Below, one piece after another: positions 1 through 5,430 of a stretch of DNA of 5,430 bases (the first letter of the stretch is position 1; the number at the start of each line of letters is the position of its first letter). Where the stretch lies: the NCBI GenBank assembly GCA_024274855.1, contig JAJSAJ010000482.1:1-5430 (forward strand), given 5' to 3'. Made by a program: the position numbers and the translations under genes. Below the pieces are notes generated by a model that worked only from the letters and a program-made list of their open reading frames with translations, was not told the origin of the DNA and searched no databases. The stretch comes from Planctomycetota bacterium (GTDB taxonomy: Bacteria; Planctomycetota; Planctomycetia; Pirellulales; Pirellulaceae).

Positions 1-79
1 CGGACGCCAGAAAACACGGCACTTGCCTAACGCCACCACAAGGAATCAAGCAACCTGGGTAACACCACGCGGGCTATCT

Positions 80-101
80 TCCGTCGCGCGTCAGCGACGG
101 A
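80..101. repeat. Perfect 8-bp hairpin downstream of the receptor gene
   Basis: The arms TCCGTCGC (80-87) and GCGACGGA (94-101) are perfect reverse complements around a 6-nt loop. The hairpin starts about 80 nt after the receptor stop codon in the direction of transcription. No T-run follows on the minus strand, so it does not fit a classic intrinsic terminator. It could stabilise a 3' end or be incidental. I see no gene in 1-182; short open frames there have no recognisable product. Confidence 0.3.
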
Positions 102-182
102 CGTGGGCGTCCATCGGACAAGGTCCCAGACTCGCTTCTTTATGGGGCTCACATGGGCGGGTATGTTGCCGCGTCTGTTGGA

Positions 183-2423
183 TCAATAGATCCACGCGTA
201 CCCGAATCTGGCGGTGATTCCGGTTCCCAACACGCCCGATCCATGGACCAGATAGGGTTGATCCAGCAAGTTTTCGACGCTCAAGCTCAGACGGTGCTGG
301 TCGGAATTGCCGAAAGCACGGCCGAGCCTTATGTTCCATGTGGCAAACCCGGGTGTCCCTCCGATTGGGATTCGCTCGTCCGTGACATCACGCACCGTAT
401 CGAGGCGATCTTGCCGATCGGACATCCACGTATAGACGGCGAAGTAGCTGTGATGAATGGGGTCGCGGTATCGTAGGCCCAAGATTCCCTGAGCTGGCGG
501 AATGCGGCTCAGGGGAGCGCCGGTCACTCGGTTTTCCCCGAAGGTGTACCAGAAGTTCCCGTAAACTGCCCACTGACAAGTCAGAAGGTAATCGCCATTG
601 AACTCCACGCCCTGGACGAACGAGTCCTGATTGGCCGATGCGAAAGTATTTGGAGCGGCGGTAATCGAGACAATGTTGTCTTGGATGTCGGTCCAAAACA
701 CGAATGTCTGAGTACGAAGGCGATCGAAGTCGGTCTTCACACCGAGTTCGTAGTTGATTGAGTGCTCGGGTGTTAAGCCGAGGCTCGGCAAGCTTTGTCC
801 CTGTTGCAGAACGTTTGGATTATTGGCCATCAAGTCATCGAGGTTTGGTGCTCGAAATCCTTCGGAAATCGATCCCACGAGGTTCACGGATCGAGTCAGC
901 TCGTAAACGAGCCCCACGTGGCCGATCCAATCGCTATAGGATGGGTTTATTGAGACCGGGGTGTTCATCACGCTGGGCGTGCCGGCTGTCTCGATGGACT
1001 CGAATCGCACACCGGCCGTGGCATTAAGGCGATTGGTCAACGGAATGTCTGAATTCAGAAACCACCCGGCTCGCCGATACCACGCGTCGTCAGGGACAAT
1101 TGGACCGCTAGCCGTTCCTCCGAAAGGAGAATTGACGTCGTCATAATACCAGTCGAAGCCGGTTGTCCACTTACCGAAAGGGCCGAGGTCTTTTGAGGCG
1201 ACGGCCTGCAGGCCGGTTGTTTGGACGTCGGTCTCCTGGAACCGTGTTGTTGGGATGCCGCGTGTTTGAACTTCGCGCTGGCGGTGATATGACGCGGTGA
1301 ACGTCAATGCGTCAAACGTTCCAGCCAACGGATCAAGCGTTTGATAGCGAATGTACGCAAGATCGCGTTGCTGCGGATCGAAAAAGCGAGCACCGCCCAG
1401 TGTGTTGCTGTTGTTGCGGTCGAGGGGGTAGCCCGGGAACCGATCACTGCGAGGTAGATCCTGTTGCTCGAAATGTTGGACCGAAACCGTCAACATCTGG
1501 TTCTTATCCAGCATATAGTTGAACTTCAGGTCACCCGCATACTGTTGATAATTTGTTCCTGGCTGGCGCGAGAAATCACCGAATCCCGTGTCTAGGTCGC
1601 GGACGTTCAAGAAACTTCCACCGCCGAACACGCCCACGCGGCCAACCCATCCCTCGACATTCATGCGACTGTAGGGCGACGAGTTGGACGTATTATAGTA
1701 TTGCGTGAATTCGCGGGTGAAATAGTCGCCGTGCATGGCTGCCCAATGCGAGTTGGCACCGCGTGTAACGACGTTGATCGTGCCACCGATTGCGTCGGAG
1801 CCCCACAGGACCGATCCCTGCCCTCGAAGCACTTCAATGTGGTCGACCATTCCAGGATCGATGGTGTTGAAATACTGGTTTGGACCGCGGCGTGTTATCG
1901 AGTTGTTAAGCCGAATTCCATCCACAAGGATCAGGATTTGCTGGCCGGTCAGGCCGCGGATATAAGGGGACGCTTGTCCGGCCGCCGTGCTTTGAAGCAA
2001 GACGCCAACTTCGTTTTGCAACGCGTGGAACATATCCGGGGCTTGTCGTTCCTGGATTTCCTCGCGCGATCGGATCGAAGCGGCCGCGGGCGTTTCAAAC
2101 AATGACTGCTTGCTGCGCAGAATGCCGGTGGTTGCACCGAACGGTCCGGGTTGGCCGAGTTGCGAATCGGAAAGGCCGGGAAAGCCAGAGGAAGGCGAGC
2201 CGCCCATTGACGTTGCCGGCGGGGCCGTTTCGATTTGGCGCACGTTCGGCTCCTCGGGCGGCCGAACTTCAACTGGAGGTAATGTCCCCTCCGGTTGATC
2301 ATCTTGTGAACGGGTGTCAGCCACGTGAGCGTGTGTGCCGGGCTGGGCGTCCTGAGCGCTGAGCCGGCCCCCGAAAAGAACGAGAGCACCGATGGTGTAC
2401 GCGAGAAGCAGATTCCTGGTCAT
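183..2423 (-). CDS. TonB-dependent outer-membrane receptor
   Basis: This 746-residue protein is a ligand-gated outer-membrane transporter powered by TonB-ExbB-ExbD. Residues 1-23 form a signal peptide: basic TRN, a hydrophobic LLLAYTIGALVLF core, and likely cleavage after LSA. A TonB-box-like TLPPVEVRPP lies at 47-56, followed by an unusually long Gly/Pro/Ser-rich linker. The plug domain spans about 105-222, with YIRGLTGQQILILVDGIRLN (154-173), NQYFNTIDP (182-190), IEVLRGQGSVLWGSDAIGGT (196-215) and INVVTR. The rest is a 22-strand-type beta barrel with alternating aromatic strands, FRAPNLDDL (523-531), LSRIPPAQG (638-646), VENLLDQPYL (716-725) and a terminal aromatic Tyr. Length is normal for the family. 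The plug resembles the haemoglobin/haem receptor subgroup, but FRAP motifs also occur in siderophore and cobalamin receptors, so the substrate is not assigned. The ATG at 2421-2423 is chosen because the signal peptide begins there; the upstream ribosome site (GAAAG) is weak. The gene lies 343 bp after the two-component regulator, same strand. Confidence 0.93.
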   Translation of the reverse strand: MTRNLLLAYTIGALVLFGGRLSAQDAQPGTHAHVADTRSQDDQPEGTLPPVEVRPPEEPNVRQIETAPPATSMGGSPSSGFPGLSDSQLGQPGPFGATTGILRSKQSLFETPAAASIRSREEIQERQAPDMFHALQNEVGVLLQSTAAGQASPYIRGLTGQQILILVDGIRLNNSITRRGPNQYFNTIDPGMVDHIEVLRGQGSVLWGSDAIGGTINVVTRGANSHWAAMHGDYFTREFTQYYNTSNSSPYSRMNVEGWVGRVGVFGGGSFLNVRDLDTGFGDFSRQPGTNYQQYAGDLKFNYMLDKNQMLTVSVQHFEQQDLPRSDRFPGYPLDRNNSNTLGGARFFDPQQRDLAYIRYQTLDPLAGTFDALTFTASYHRQREVQTRGIPTTRFQETDVQTTGLQAVASKDLGPFGKWTTGFDWYYDDVNSPFGGTASGPIVPDDAWYRRAGWFLNSDIPLTNRLNATAGVRFESIETAGTPSVMNTPVSINPSYSDWIGHVGLVYELTRSVNLVGSISEGFRAPNLDDLMANNPNVLQQGQSLPSLGLTPEHSINYELGVKTDFDRLRTQTFVFWTDIQDNIVSITAAPNTFASANQDSFVQGVEFNGDYLLTCQWAVYGNFWYTFGENRVTGAPLSRIPPAQGILGLRYRDPIHHSYFAVYTWMSDRQDRLDTVRDVTDERIPIGGTPGFATWNIRLGRAFGNSDQHRLSLSVENLLDQPYLVHGSGVLGTGITARFGYAWIY

Positions 2424-2448
2424 CCGAGTACTTTCAATTCATGGAACC

Positions 2449-2487
2449 AGTCTCACGATCGTGGCGGCGGGGCTAGACCGCGAGACT
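2449..2487 (-). promoter_or_regulatory. Leader hairpin before the receptor gene
   Basis: On the minus strand the arm AGTCTCGCG (2487-2479) can pair with CGTGAGACT (2457-2449), giving nine pairs including one G-U wobble around a 21-nt C-rich loop. It ends 25 nt before the receptor ATG. It pairs better as minus-strand RNA than as plus-strand RNA, where the wobble becomes an A-C mismatch. That fits a structured 5' leader, but no known riboswitch is recognised and the role is unknown. Confidence 0.3.
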
Positions 2488-2582
2488 CGTTCGTTCTTTT
2501 GTCTTTCGCTCTAGTCGGGTCATGAGGATCAGTAGCTTTGTTCGGATTACGTGGCCCGTTACACTCGCTCTGTCTTGCCTAG

Positions 2583-2611
2583 ATTATATGCCGGGAGGGC
2601 GAAGGTCCTGC
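2583..2611 (-). promoter_or_regulatory. Candidate receptor promoter with consensus -10
   Basis: The minus strand carries a perfect TATAAT at 2588-2583 in an otherwise GC-rich region. Seventeen bases upstream, the -35 position (2611-2606) reads GCAGGA, a poor match to TTGACA. A strong -10 with a poor -35 is typical of activator-dependent promoters. The -35 position falls within one arm of the inverted repeat at 2606-2660. The implied start near 2576 leaves a leader of about 150 nt. One hexamer match can occur by chance. Confidence 0.35.
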
Positions 2612-2660
2612 TGAGCCGGAACGTCAACCAGTGTCGACACTTCTGACCGGCTCGGCAGGA
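2606..2660. repeat. Inverted repeat, 14-bp arms, enclosing a 12-bp palindrome
   Basis: The left arm TCCTGCTGAGCCGG (2606-2619) matches the reverse complement of the right arm CCGGCTCGGCAGGA (2647-2660) at 13 of 14 positions. The single exception (2612 against 2654) would be a U-G wobble in plus-strand RNA. The 27-bp spacer contains AGTGTCGACACT (2630-2641), a perfect 12-bp palindrome. No T-run flanks it on either strand, so an intrinsic terminator is unlikely. The left arm covers the -35 position of the TATAAT promoter and the palindrome lies roughly 50-65 bp upstream of the implied start, as for a transcription factor operator. Confidence 0.5.
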
Positions 2661-2669
2661 GCCTCGCCA
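2655..2669 (-). promoter_or_regulatory. Weak sigma-54-like -24/-12 element
   Basis: The minus strand reads TGGCGAGGCTCCTGC, with the invariant GG and GC separated by exactly 10 nt as in sigma-54 promoters (consensus TGGCACG-N4-TTGC). The -24 half matches TGGC and the later G but lacks AC. The -12 half is CTGC rather than TTGC. It faces the receptor gene and lies just downstream of a sigma-54 activator gene, which is the main reason to list it. It overlaps the inverted repeat arm at 2647-2660. Confidence 0.2.
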
Positions 2670-2692
2670 TCCGGTTGGCCCAGCTAGCGATC

Positions 2693-2704
2693 ACCGCCGG
2701 CGGT
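2693..2704. repeat. Perfect 12-bp palindrome ACCGCCGGCGGT
   Basis: This sequence is fully self-complementary with no spacer. It is about 52 bp from the centre of the AGTGTCGACACT palindrome and upstream of the receptor promoter candidates. Spacerless palindromes are common binding sites for dimeric regulators. GC-rich palindromes also arise by chance in a genome of this composition, so function is not certain. Confidence 0.3.
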
Positions 2705-2718
2705 TTATGTGACACAGA

Positions 2719-2735
2719 CGTCGGTTGAATCGACG
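2719..2735 (-). terminator. Small hairpin after the regulator gene, possible weak terminator
   Basis: CGTCG (2719-2723) and CGACG (2731-2735) form a 5-bp stem around a 7-nt loop, about 32 nt beyond the TGA that closes the helix-turn-helix frame. The following minus-strand bases (TCTGTGTCAC) are only mildly T-rich. The position suits a terminator for the kinase-regulator transcript, but the stem is short. Confidence 0.15.
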
Positions 2736-2766
2736 GTGGAGAGGAGTGGCAGAGCGATTCGGTGGA

Positions 2767-2910
2767 TCAATCTTGCGAGATATCGTATTGGTCCAGTTTT
2801 TTTCGCAAGGTGGTACGATGGAGTCCAAGGCGACGAGCGGCAGCTGTGCATTGGCCCTGATACTTTGCAATAGCGGCGGAAAATAAGGGCTGCTCAACCA
2901 GACGTATCAG
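2767..2910 (-). pseudogene. Detached Fis-type helix-turn-helix of the NtrC-type regulator
   Basis: Directly after the regulator's TAA, the same frame stays open for 47 codons to a TGA at 2767-2769. It reads LIRLVEQPLFSAAIAKY, then GQCTAAARRLGLHRTTLRKK, ending LDQYDISQD. This is a textbook NtrC C-terminal domain: the VEQPLF lead helix, then the Fis-type helix-turn-helix with AAARRLGLHRTTLRKKL. No residue is visibly eroded and there is no frameshift. The piece has no ATG, GTG or TTG before the core of the motif (the first TTG is the Leu codon at 2806-2808) and no separate ribosome site, so it would be made only by reading through the TAA, or from a rare CTG start. It is either the dead tail of a recently truncated gene or the extension of a readthrough product. 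Confidence 0.85.
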
Positions 2911-4176
2911 TTATTCATAGATGGCATCGGTCGGTGAGTCGGCCGACAGTTTCTCCTCGGCCCACCGGCGAATGAGCGAGACGATCGATTCTTCAATCGG
3001 TTGTTCCAGCTCGACCAGGTCTAGCGGTGATGCGGCGGCGGGTTGAGGTAGGTGCTCGGTTTCGATCGTTCCACCACGCGATACGATCACTGCATGCTCA
3101 ATCGCGTTGCGCAATTCTCGGACATTGCCATACCATGTCCTGCATTCGAGTTCTTGCAACGCGGCGGCTGAAAACACGGGAGGCGACTTATCGCCGGCCA
3201 CGGTTCCGCTGAGGAAGTGATTGGCTAACTCCCGGATGTCTTCGCGTCGGTCTCGAAGCGGGGGGATATCGATTCTGAATGCAGCCAGTCGAAAGAAGAG
3301 GTCGTGTCGAAACGATCCGTCCTTGACCTTGCGAAGAAGGTCCTGATGCGTGGCCGAGACGACGCGGAAGTTTGTTTGAATTGCCTGGCCGGAACCGACC
3401 GGGGCAACCTCGCCGTGTTCCAGCGCTCGGAGCAGTTTGACTTGTGTCGCACGCGGGATGTCGGCGACTTCATCCAGGAATAAAGTGCCTCCATCCGCTT
3501 GGACTAGAAGGCCAACGCGGTCTTGATCGGCACCCGTGAACGCACCGCGTACATGACCGAATAACTCACTTTCGGCCAATGAGGAACTCAACGAAGCTAC
3601 GTTGATAGCCACGAAAGGACCGCTTGACCGGTCGCTGTATTGGTGGAGTGCGCGAGCCGCAAGTTCCTTTCCGGTCCCACTCTCGCCGCATAACAGCACA
3701 CTCGCATCCGACACGGCTGCGAGGGCGATATGTTTGAAGACTTCTTGCAAGGCAGCCGAATTGCCGACGAGCCCACCGACACTGTTTCGCCTGGGGGTCG
3801 CGCCGGTCGGCGTTTGTGTGCTTCTCAACGCGCGTGCCAGTGCCCGTTCAACCGTCTCCAGGTCAAACGGCTTGATGATGTATTCGAAGGCACTTTGGCG
3901 GACCGCTTGAACGGCCGTCTTCAAGTCGCCGTAGGCCGTGATCACGATGATCGGTACTGGGCCGATACGTTTGCGGAACTCATCAATGGCCGTCAGTCCG
4001 TCCATGCCCGGCAACCGTACGTCGAGCACAATAACATCCGGCTTGTTTGTTTCGAGTGTCTCCAACGCTTGTTCGGCGGATGAAGCGGTCACGACCTCGT
4101 GGCCAAGGCTCTTGCCCAACTCGTGAAGTCCCCAGCAAATGCTCTGTTCGTCATCGACAACCAGCAGTCTTGACAC
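2911..4176 (-). CDS. NtrC-type sigma-54 response regulator, cut short before its DNA-binding domain
   Basis: This 421-residue cytoplasmic protein pairs with the upstream kinase and is expected to remodel sigma-54 RNA polymerase using ATP. The receiver domain (1-115) has acidic pair D8/D9, phosphoacceptor D52 in LDVRLPGMDG, T80 and K102. After a short linker, the AAA+ domain (about 134-372) has Walker A GESGTGKE (164-171), the sigma-54 contact loop GAFTGA (211-216), Walker B TLFLDE (231-236), FRHDLFFRLAAFRIDIPPLR (289-308) and WYGNVREL (348-355; Pro is commoner than Tyr). All catalytic motifs look intact. The GTG at 4174-4176 is preferred because the receiver begins there and GAGGAG precedes it by 6 nt; an in-frame ATG at 4272 would add 32 residues with no domain character. 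The protein ends DAIYE at a TAA, and the same frame resumes with the helix-turn-helix at 2910-2767. Reading through would give 469 residues. As written it lacks DNA binding, like FlgR of Helicobacter pylori, which naturally lacks that domain. Confidence 0.9.
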   Translation of the reverse strand: MSRLLVVDDEQSICWGLHELGKSLGHEVVTASSAEQALETLETNKPDVIVLDVRLPGMDGLTAIDEFRKRIGPVPIIVITAYGDLKTAVQAVRQSAFEYIIKPFDLETVERALARALRSTQTPTGATPRRNSVGGLVGNSAALQEVFKHIALAAVSDASVLLCGESGTGKELAARALHQYSDRSSGPFVAINVASLSSSLAESELFGHVRGAFTGADQDRVGLLVQADGGTLFLDEVADIPRATQVKLLRALEHGEVAPVGSGQAIQTNFRVVSATHQDLLRKVKDGSFRHDLFFRLAAFRIDIPPLRDRREDIRELANHFLSGTVAGDKSPPVFSAAALQELECRTWYGNVRELRNAIEHAVIVSRGGTIETEHLPQPAAASPLDLVELEQPIEESIVSLIRRWAEEKLSADSPTDAIYE

Positions 4177-4182
4177 GTCCTT

Positions 4183-4188
4183 CTCCTC
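4183..4188 (-). promoter_or_regulatory. Ribosome binding site of the response regulator
   Basis: GAGGAG on the minus strand lies 6 nt before the GTG at 4176-4174. It decides the start, because the upstream in-frame ATG at 4272 lacks a comparable site and the receiver fold begins directly after the GTG. Confidence 0.75.
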
Positions 4189-4337
4189 GTGTTTTACATG
4201 CGCGTTCACAGGCGGCCGGGGCGCCGCCCAACTCCGAGGCCGGGGCTCCCACTGGTCGCTCAGGCTTGTCAAACCGCTTAACGATCCTTGCGTTTAGTAA
4301 TCCAGCACCCATGGACCACACGGAGCCTAGTGGTGTT

Positions 4338-4353
4338 GGGACTACGGAGTCCC
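4338..4353. repeat. 6-bp stem, 4-nt loop hairpin in the spacer
   Basis: GGGACT (4338-4343) and AGTCCC (4348-4353) are exact reverse complements around ACGG. No T-run follows on the minus strand, so termination between kinase and regulator is not clearly indicated. The element may be part of the repeat-derived spacer. Confidence 0.3.
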
Positions 4354-4380
4354 CCGTGTTTCGGCATTCTGAACAGTGCT

Positions 4381-4407
4381 TTCTGTGTGTTCGGTGTACT
4401 CGGTAGT
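4381..4407. repeat. Three degenerate nonamers (TTCGGTGTA type)
   Basis: TTCTGTGTG, TTCGGTGTA and CTCGGTAGT follow head to tail at 9-bp spacing; on the minus strand they read as variants of ACACCGAAC. Related matter in opposite orientation lies on each side: GGACCACACGGA (4313-4324) and GGACCATACGGA (4442-4453), identical at 11 of 12 positions. From memory, ACACGGAAC-like nonamer strings are a recurrent intergenic element in planctomycete genomes; this could not be confirmed here. Confidence 0.45.
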
Positions 4408-4495
4408 CTCTTCTCCGGAGTCATTGTACCAAGGAAGGCACGGACCATACGGAACGGACGCGAGAGGCTAGATGCCCTGTTGCGGCACCTCTGCC

Positions 4496-5430
4496 TTATG
4501 TGCGTTTTCGGCCATCGGCCGAGTTGGGGAGCTCCAGAACAAAACACGTCTGCCCGTCGCGACGGTACCAGCGAAGCTTGCCGCCGTGGGCGGCTGCCAC
4601 GCCGCTTGCGACAGTGAGCCCCAAGCCCGTGCCATCAGGCTTTTCTGTCACGAAGGGCTCGAACAAGCTCGCCTGTACATTGGTTGCGGGGCCGGGCCCC
4701 GTGTCGCGGATCTCGAATTCAACCCGCCCACCAACGTGACGCAAGGACATAACTACTTTCTGAGCGAGTGGTTTCGAGCTGTGATCCGGATGACCATGTG
4801 GCTCGGTCGCGTTAGCCTTGGCGAAATCGCTGGGGGCAACCTGATGGAATTGCGACGCCGCTTCAATGGCATTGAGCAGCAAATTGACGAACAGCTGCTC
4901 CAATCCATCGGAATCTCCGGAAACCGTGATCGGATTGCTGGGGGCGTTCCACCGAAGTTCCACGCCGACATGTCCGGCAGTGGGACGCACCAATGAGATT
5001 ACGTTCTCAATGACGGTATTCAGCTCGACCGTTGTATGTGGCCTTGTTTCCGTACGCCCCAATGCGAGGAAACGCTGCAAGTACTTTTCCATCAGTTCGA
5101 GCTGCCGTTTCGCTACGTCCAGACTATCCACATTTCCCTTGAGCGGGCATTCTCGGTCATGCAGTTCCACGGCCAGCCGGCAACCGGTCACGGAGTTGCG
5201 AATTTGGTGCGCAATGCCTCCACCGAGTTGCCCCAGGGTTCGAAGCTGCTCACTGCGGCGAATCTCGGATTCGTAATGGGCCAGCATTGTTGCCATGCGA
5301 TTAATCGACTTGCTCAAGTCGGCGATCTCGTCGTTGCGCGACGGTACTGGGACCGAGCGAAAGTCTCCTTCTGCAATCCGGTCCACCTGGCTTTGCAGAC
5401 GCCGAAGAGGGCGAGCCACACGGGACGCGA
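4496..5430 (-). CDS. Sensor histidine kinase, N-terminus outside the window
   Basis: The frame is open to the window edge, reading ASR before a GTG at 5417-5419, so the gene is partial; residues here are counted from that GTG for convenience only. Residues 1-50 are the end of a HAMP linker (PLRRLQSQVDRIAEGDF, then DEIADLSKSINRMATMLAHY), so a transmembrane sensor domain should lie upstream. The dimerisation/phosphoacceptor domain (about 55-122) has H71 in GGGIAHQIRN and a second helix ending LQRFLALGR. The ATPase domain (about 168-300) has the N box LEQLFVNLLLNAIEA (N183), G1 box DTGPGP (239-244), F box FEPF and G2 box GTGLGL (263-268). It autophosphorylates on H71 and should pass phosphate to D52 of the regulator encoded next. 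The residue after the His is Gln, not the usual acidic Glu or Asp. The closest general analogues are NtrB-like kinases. Its signal cannot be judged without the N-terminus. Confidence 0.93.
   Translation of the reverse strand, partial: ASRVARPLRRLQSQVDRIAEGDFRSVPVPSRNDEIADLSKSINRMATMLAHYESEIRRSEQLRTLGQLGGGIAHQIRNSVTGCRLAVELHDRECPLKGNVDSLDVAKRQLELMEKYLQRFLALGRTETRPHTTVELNTVIENVISLVRPTAGHVGVELRWNAPSNPITVSGDSDGLEQLFVNLLLNAIEAASQFHQVAPSDFAKANATEPHGHPDHSSKPLAQKVVMSLRHVGGRVEFEIRDTGPGPATNVQASLFEPFVTEKPDGTGLGLTVASGVAAAHGGKLRWYRRDGQTCFVLELPNSADGRKRT

Larger units (their letters stand above)
2424..2766 (-). other. Intergenic region upstream of the receptor gene
   Basis: This 343-bp stretch between the regulator's detached tail and the receptor start has no credible gene. 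It contains a perfect TATAAT, a 14-bp-arm inverted repeat, two perfect 12-bp palindromes, a weak sigma-54-like element and a leader hairpin, each listed separately. I looked for the conserved core of a cobalamin riboswitch, which often precedes such receptors, and did not see it. No Fur-like AT-rich box is visible. The density of symmetric elements suggests a regulated promoter for the receptor gene; this is inference. Confidence 0.6.
4177..4495 (-). other. Non-coding spacer between kinase and regulator genes
   Basis: Partner kinase and regulator genes usually overlap or nearly touch; here 319 bp separate them. No recognisable gene occurs on either strand. Minus-strand ATG frames here encode low-complexity text (for example PSTPNTQKA) produced by the nonamer repeats, and plus-strand frames run antisense into the kinase gene. 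The spacer contains the degenerate nonamers, a 12-nt near-direct repeat (4313-4324 and 4442-4453) and a small hairpin. A lone TTGACA (4272-4267, minus) has no -10 partner, so an internal promoter for the regulator is not established. Confidence 0.6.

Noticed and set aside
153..476. Plus-strand open frames across the receptor gene, such as this 107-codon one
   Set aside because: They are antisense to a strongly supported beta-barrel gene and show no signal peptide, domain or ribosome site.
2424..2766. A cobalamin riboswitch upstream of the receptor
   Set aside because: The conserved B12-box and core segments were looked for on the minus strand and not found.
2691..2897. A 68-codon minus-strand open frame over the detached tail
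   Set aside because: It is in a different frame from the helix-turn-helix, which is the frame with clear family similarity.
3826..3839. TGGCACG-CGCG-TTGA on the minus strand, close to a sigma-54 promoter
   Set aside because: It lies inside the regulator gene, ends GA instead of GC, and encodes the end of the receiver domain (LARALRS).
4177..4272. An N-terminal extension of the regulator from the ATG at 4272
   Set aside because: The added 32 residues look like spacer, and a GTG with a strong ribosome site stands exactly at the receiver start.
4267..4272. TTGACA on the minus strand as a -35 for the regulator
   Set aside because: No acceptable -10 lies 16-18 bp downstream; the region is GC-rich there.
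4509..4528. TCGGCC/GGCCGA hairpin beside TTTT near the kinase stop
   Set aside because: The T-run is on the wrong side for minus-strand transcription, and the hairpin is within codons of the kinase.
4472..4996. A 174-codon plus-strand open frame across the kinase C-terminus
   Set aside because: It runs antisense to a clear histidine kinase ATPase domain, has no recognisable motif, and is explained by GC-rich codon bias.

Overview
The window holds three collinear genes, all read from the minus strand. In transcription order they are: a sensor histidine kinase cut by the right edge (4496-5430), an NtrC-type sigma-54 response regulator (2911-4176, with a detached C-terminal piece at 2767-2910), and a TonB-dependent outer-membrane receptor (183-2423). 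I see no RNA genes, CRISPR arrays, insertion sequences or transposases.

The genome is that of a Gram-negative (diderm) bacterium of moderately high GC, because TonB-dependent receptors need an outer membrane. From memory of family style, I lean towards Planctomycetota. The points in favour are the kinase H-box reading HQIRN followed by SVTGCRLAVELH, the regulator's ICWGLHELG receiver start and WYGNVREL, and the spacer between kinase and regulator with degenerate ACACGGAAC-like nonamers. I could not test this by search.

The main observation is in the regulator. With a well-placed GTG start at 4174-4176 and a strong ribosome binding site, it has an intact receiver domain and an intact sigma-54-interacting AAA+ domain. 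It then stops at a TAA (2911-2913) just before its DNA-binding domain. The next 47 codons in the same frame, 2910 down to a TGA at 2767-2769, encode a well-preserved Fis-type helix-turn-helix (TAAARRLGLHRTTLRKKL). Apart from this one ochre codon the gene would encode about 469 residues, a normal NtrC length. This is a recent nonsense mutation, a sequencing error, a readthrough switch, or the birth of a regulator without a DNA-binding domain.

The 343-bp gap between regulator and receptor gene is rich in dyad symmetry. It has a 14-bp-arm inverted repeat (2606-2660) enclosing a perfect 12-bp palindrome (2630-2641), a second perfect 12-bp palindrome (2693-2704), a consensus TATAAT (2583-2588) and a weak sigma-54-like -24/-12 element (2655-2669), all suitably placed upstream of the receptor gene. 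A leader hairpin follows at 2449-2487. The 319-bp gap between kinase and regulator is non-coding and holds the nonamer repeats and a small hairpin.

The likely working model, partly inference, is that the membrane kinase senses a signal and phosphorylates the regulator. The regulator would activate sigma-54 promoters, possibly including the receptor gene's, and the receptor would import an unidentified large ligand such as an iron chelate, haem or cobalamin. Loss of the helix-turn-helix would disconnect or rewire that circuit.
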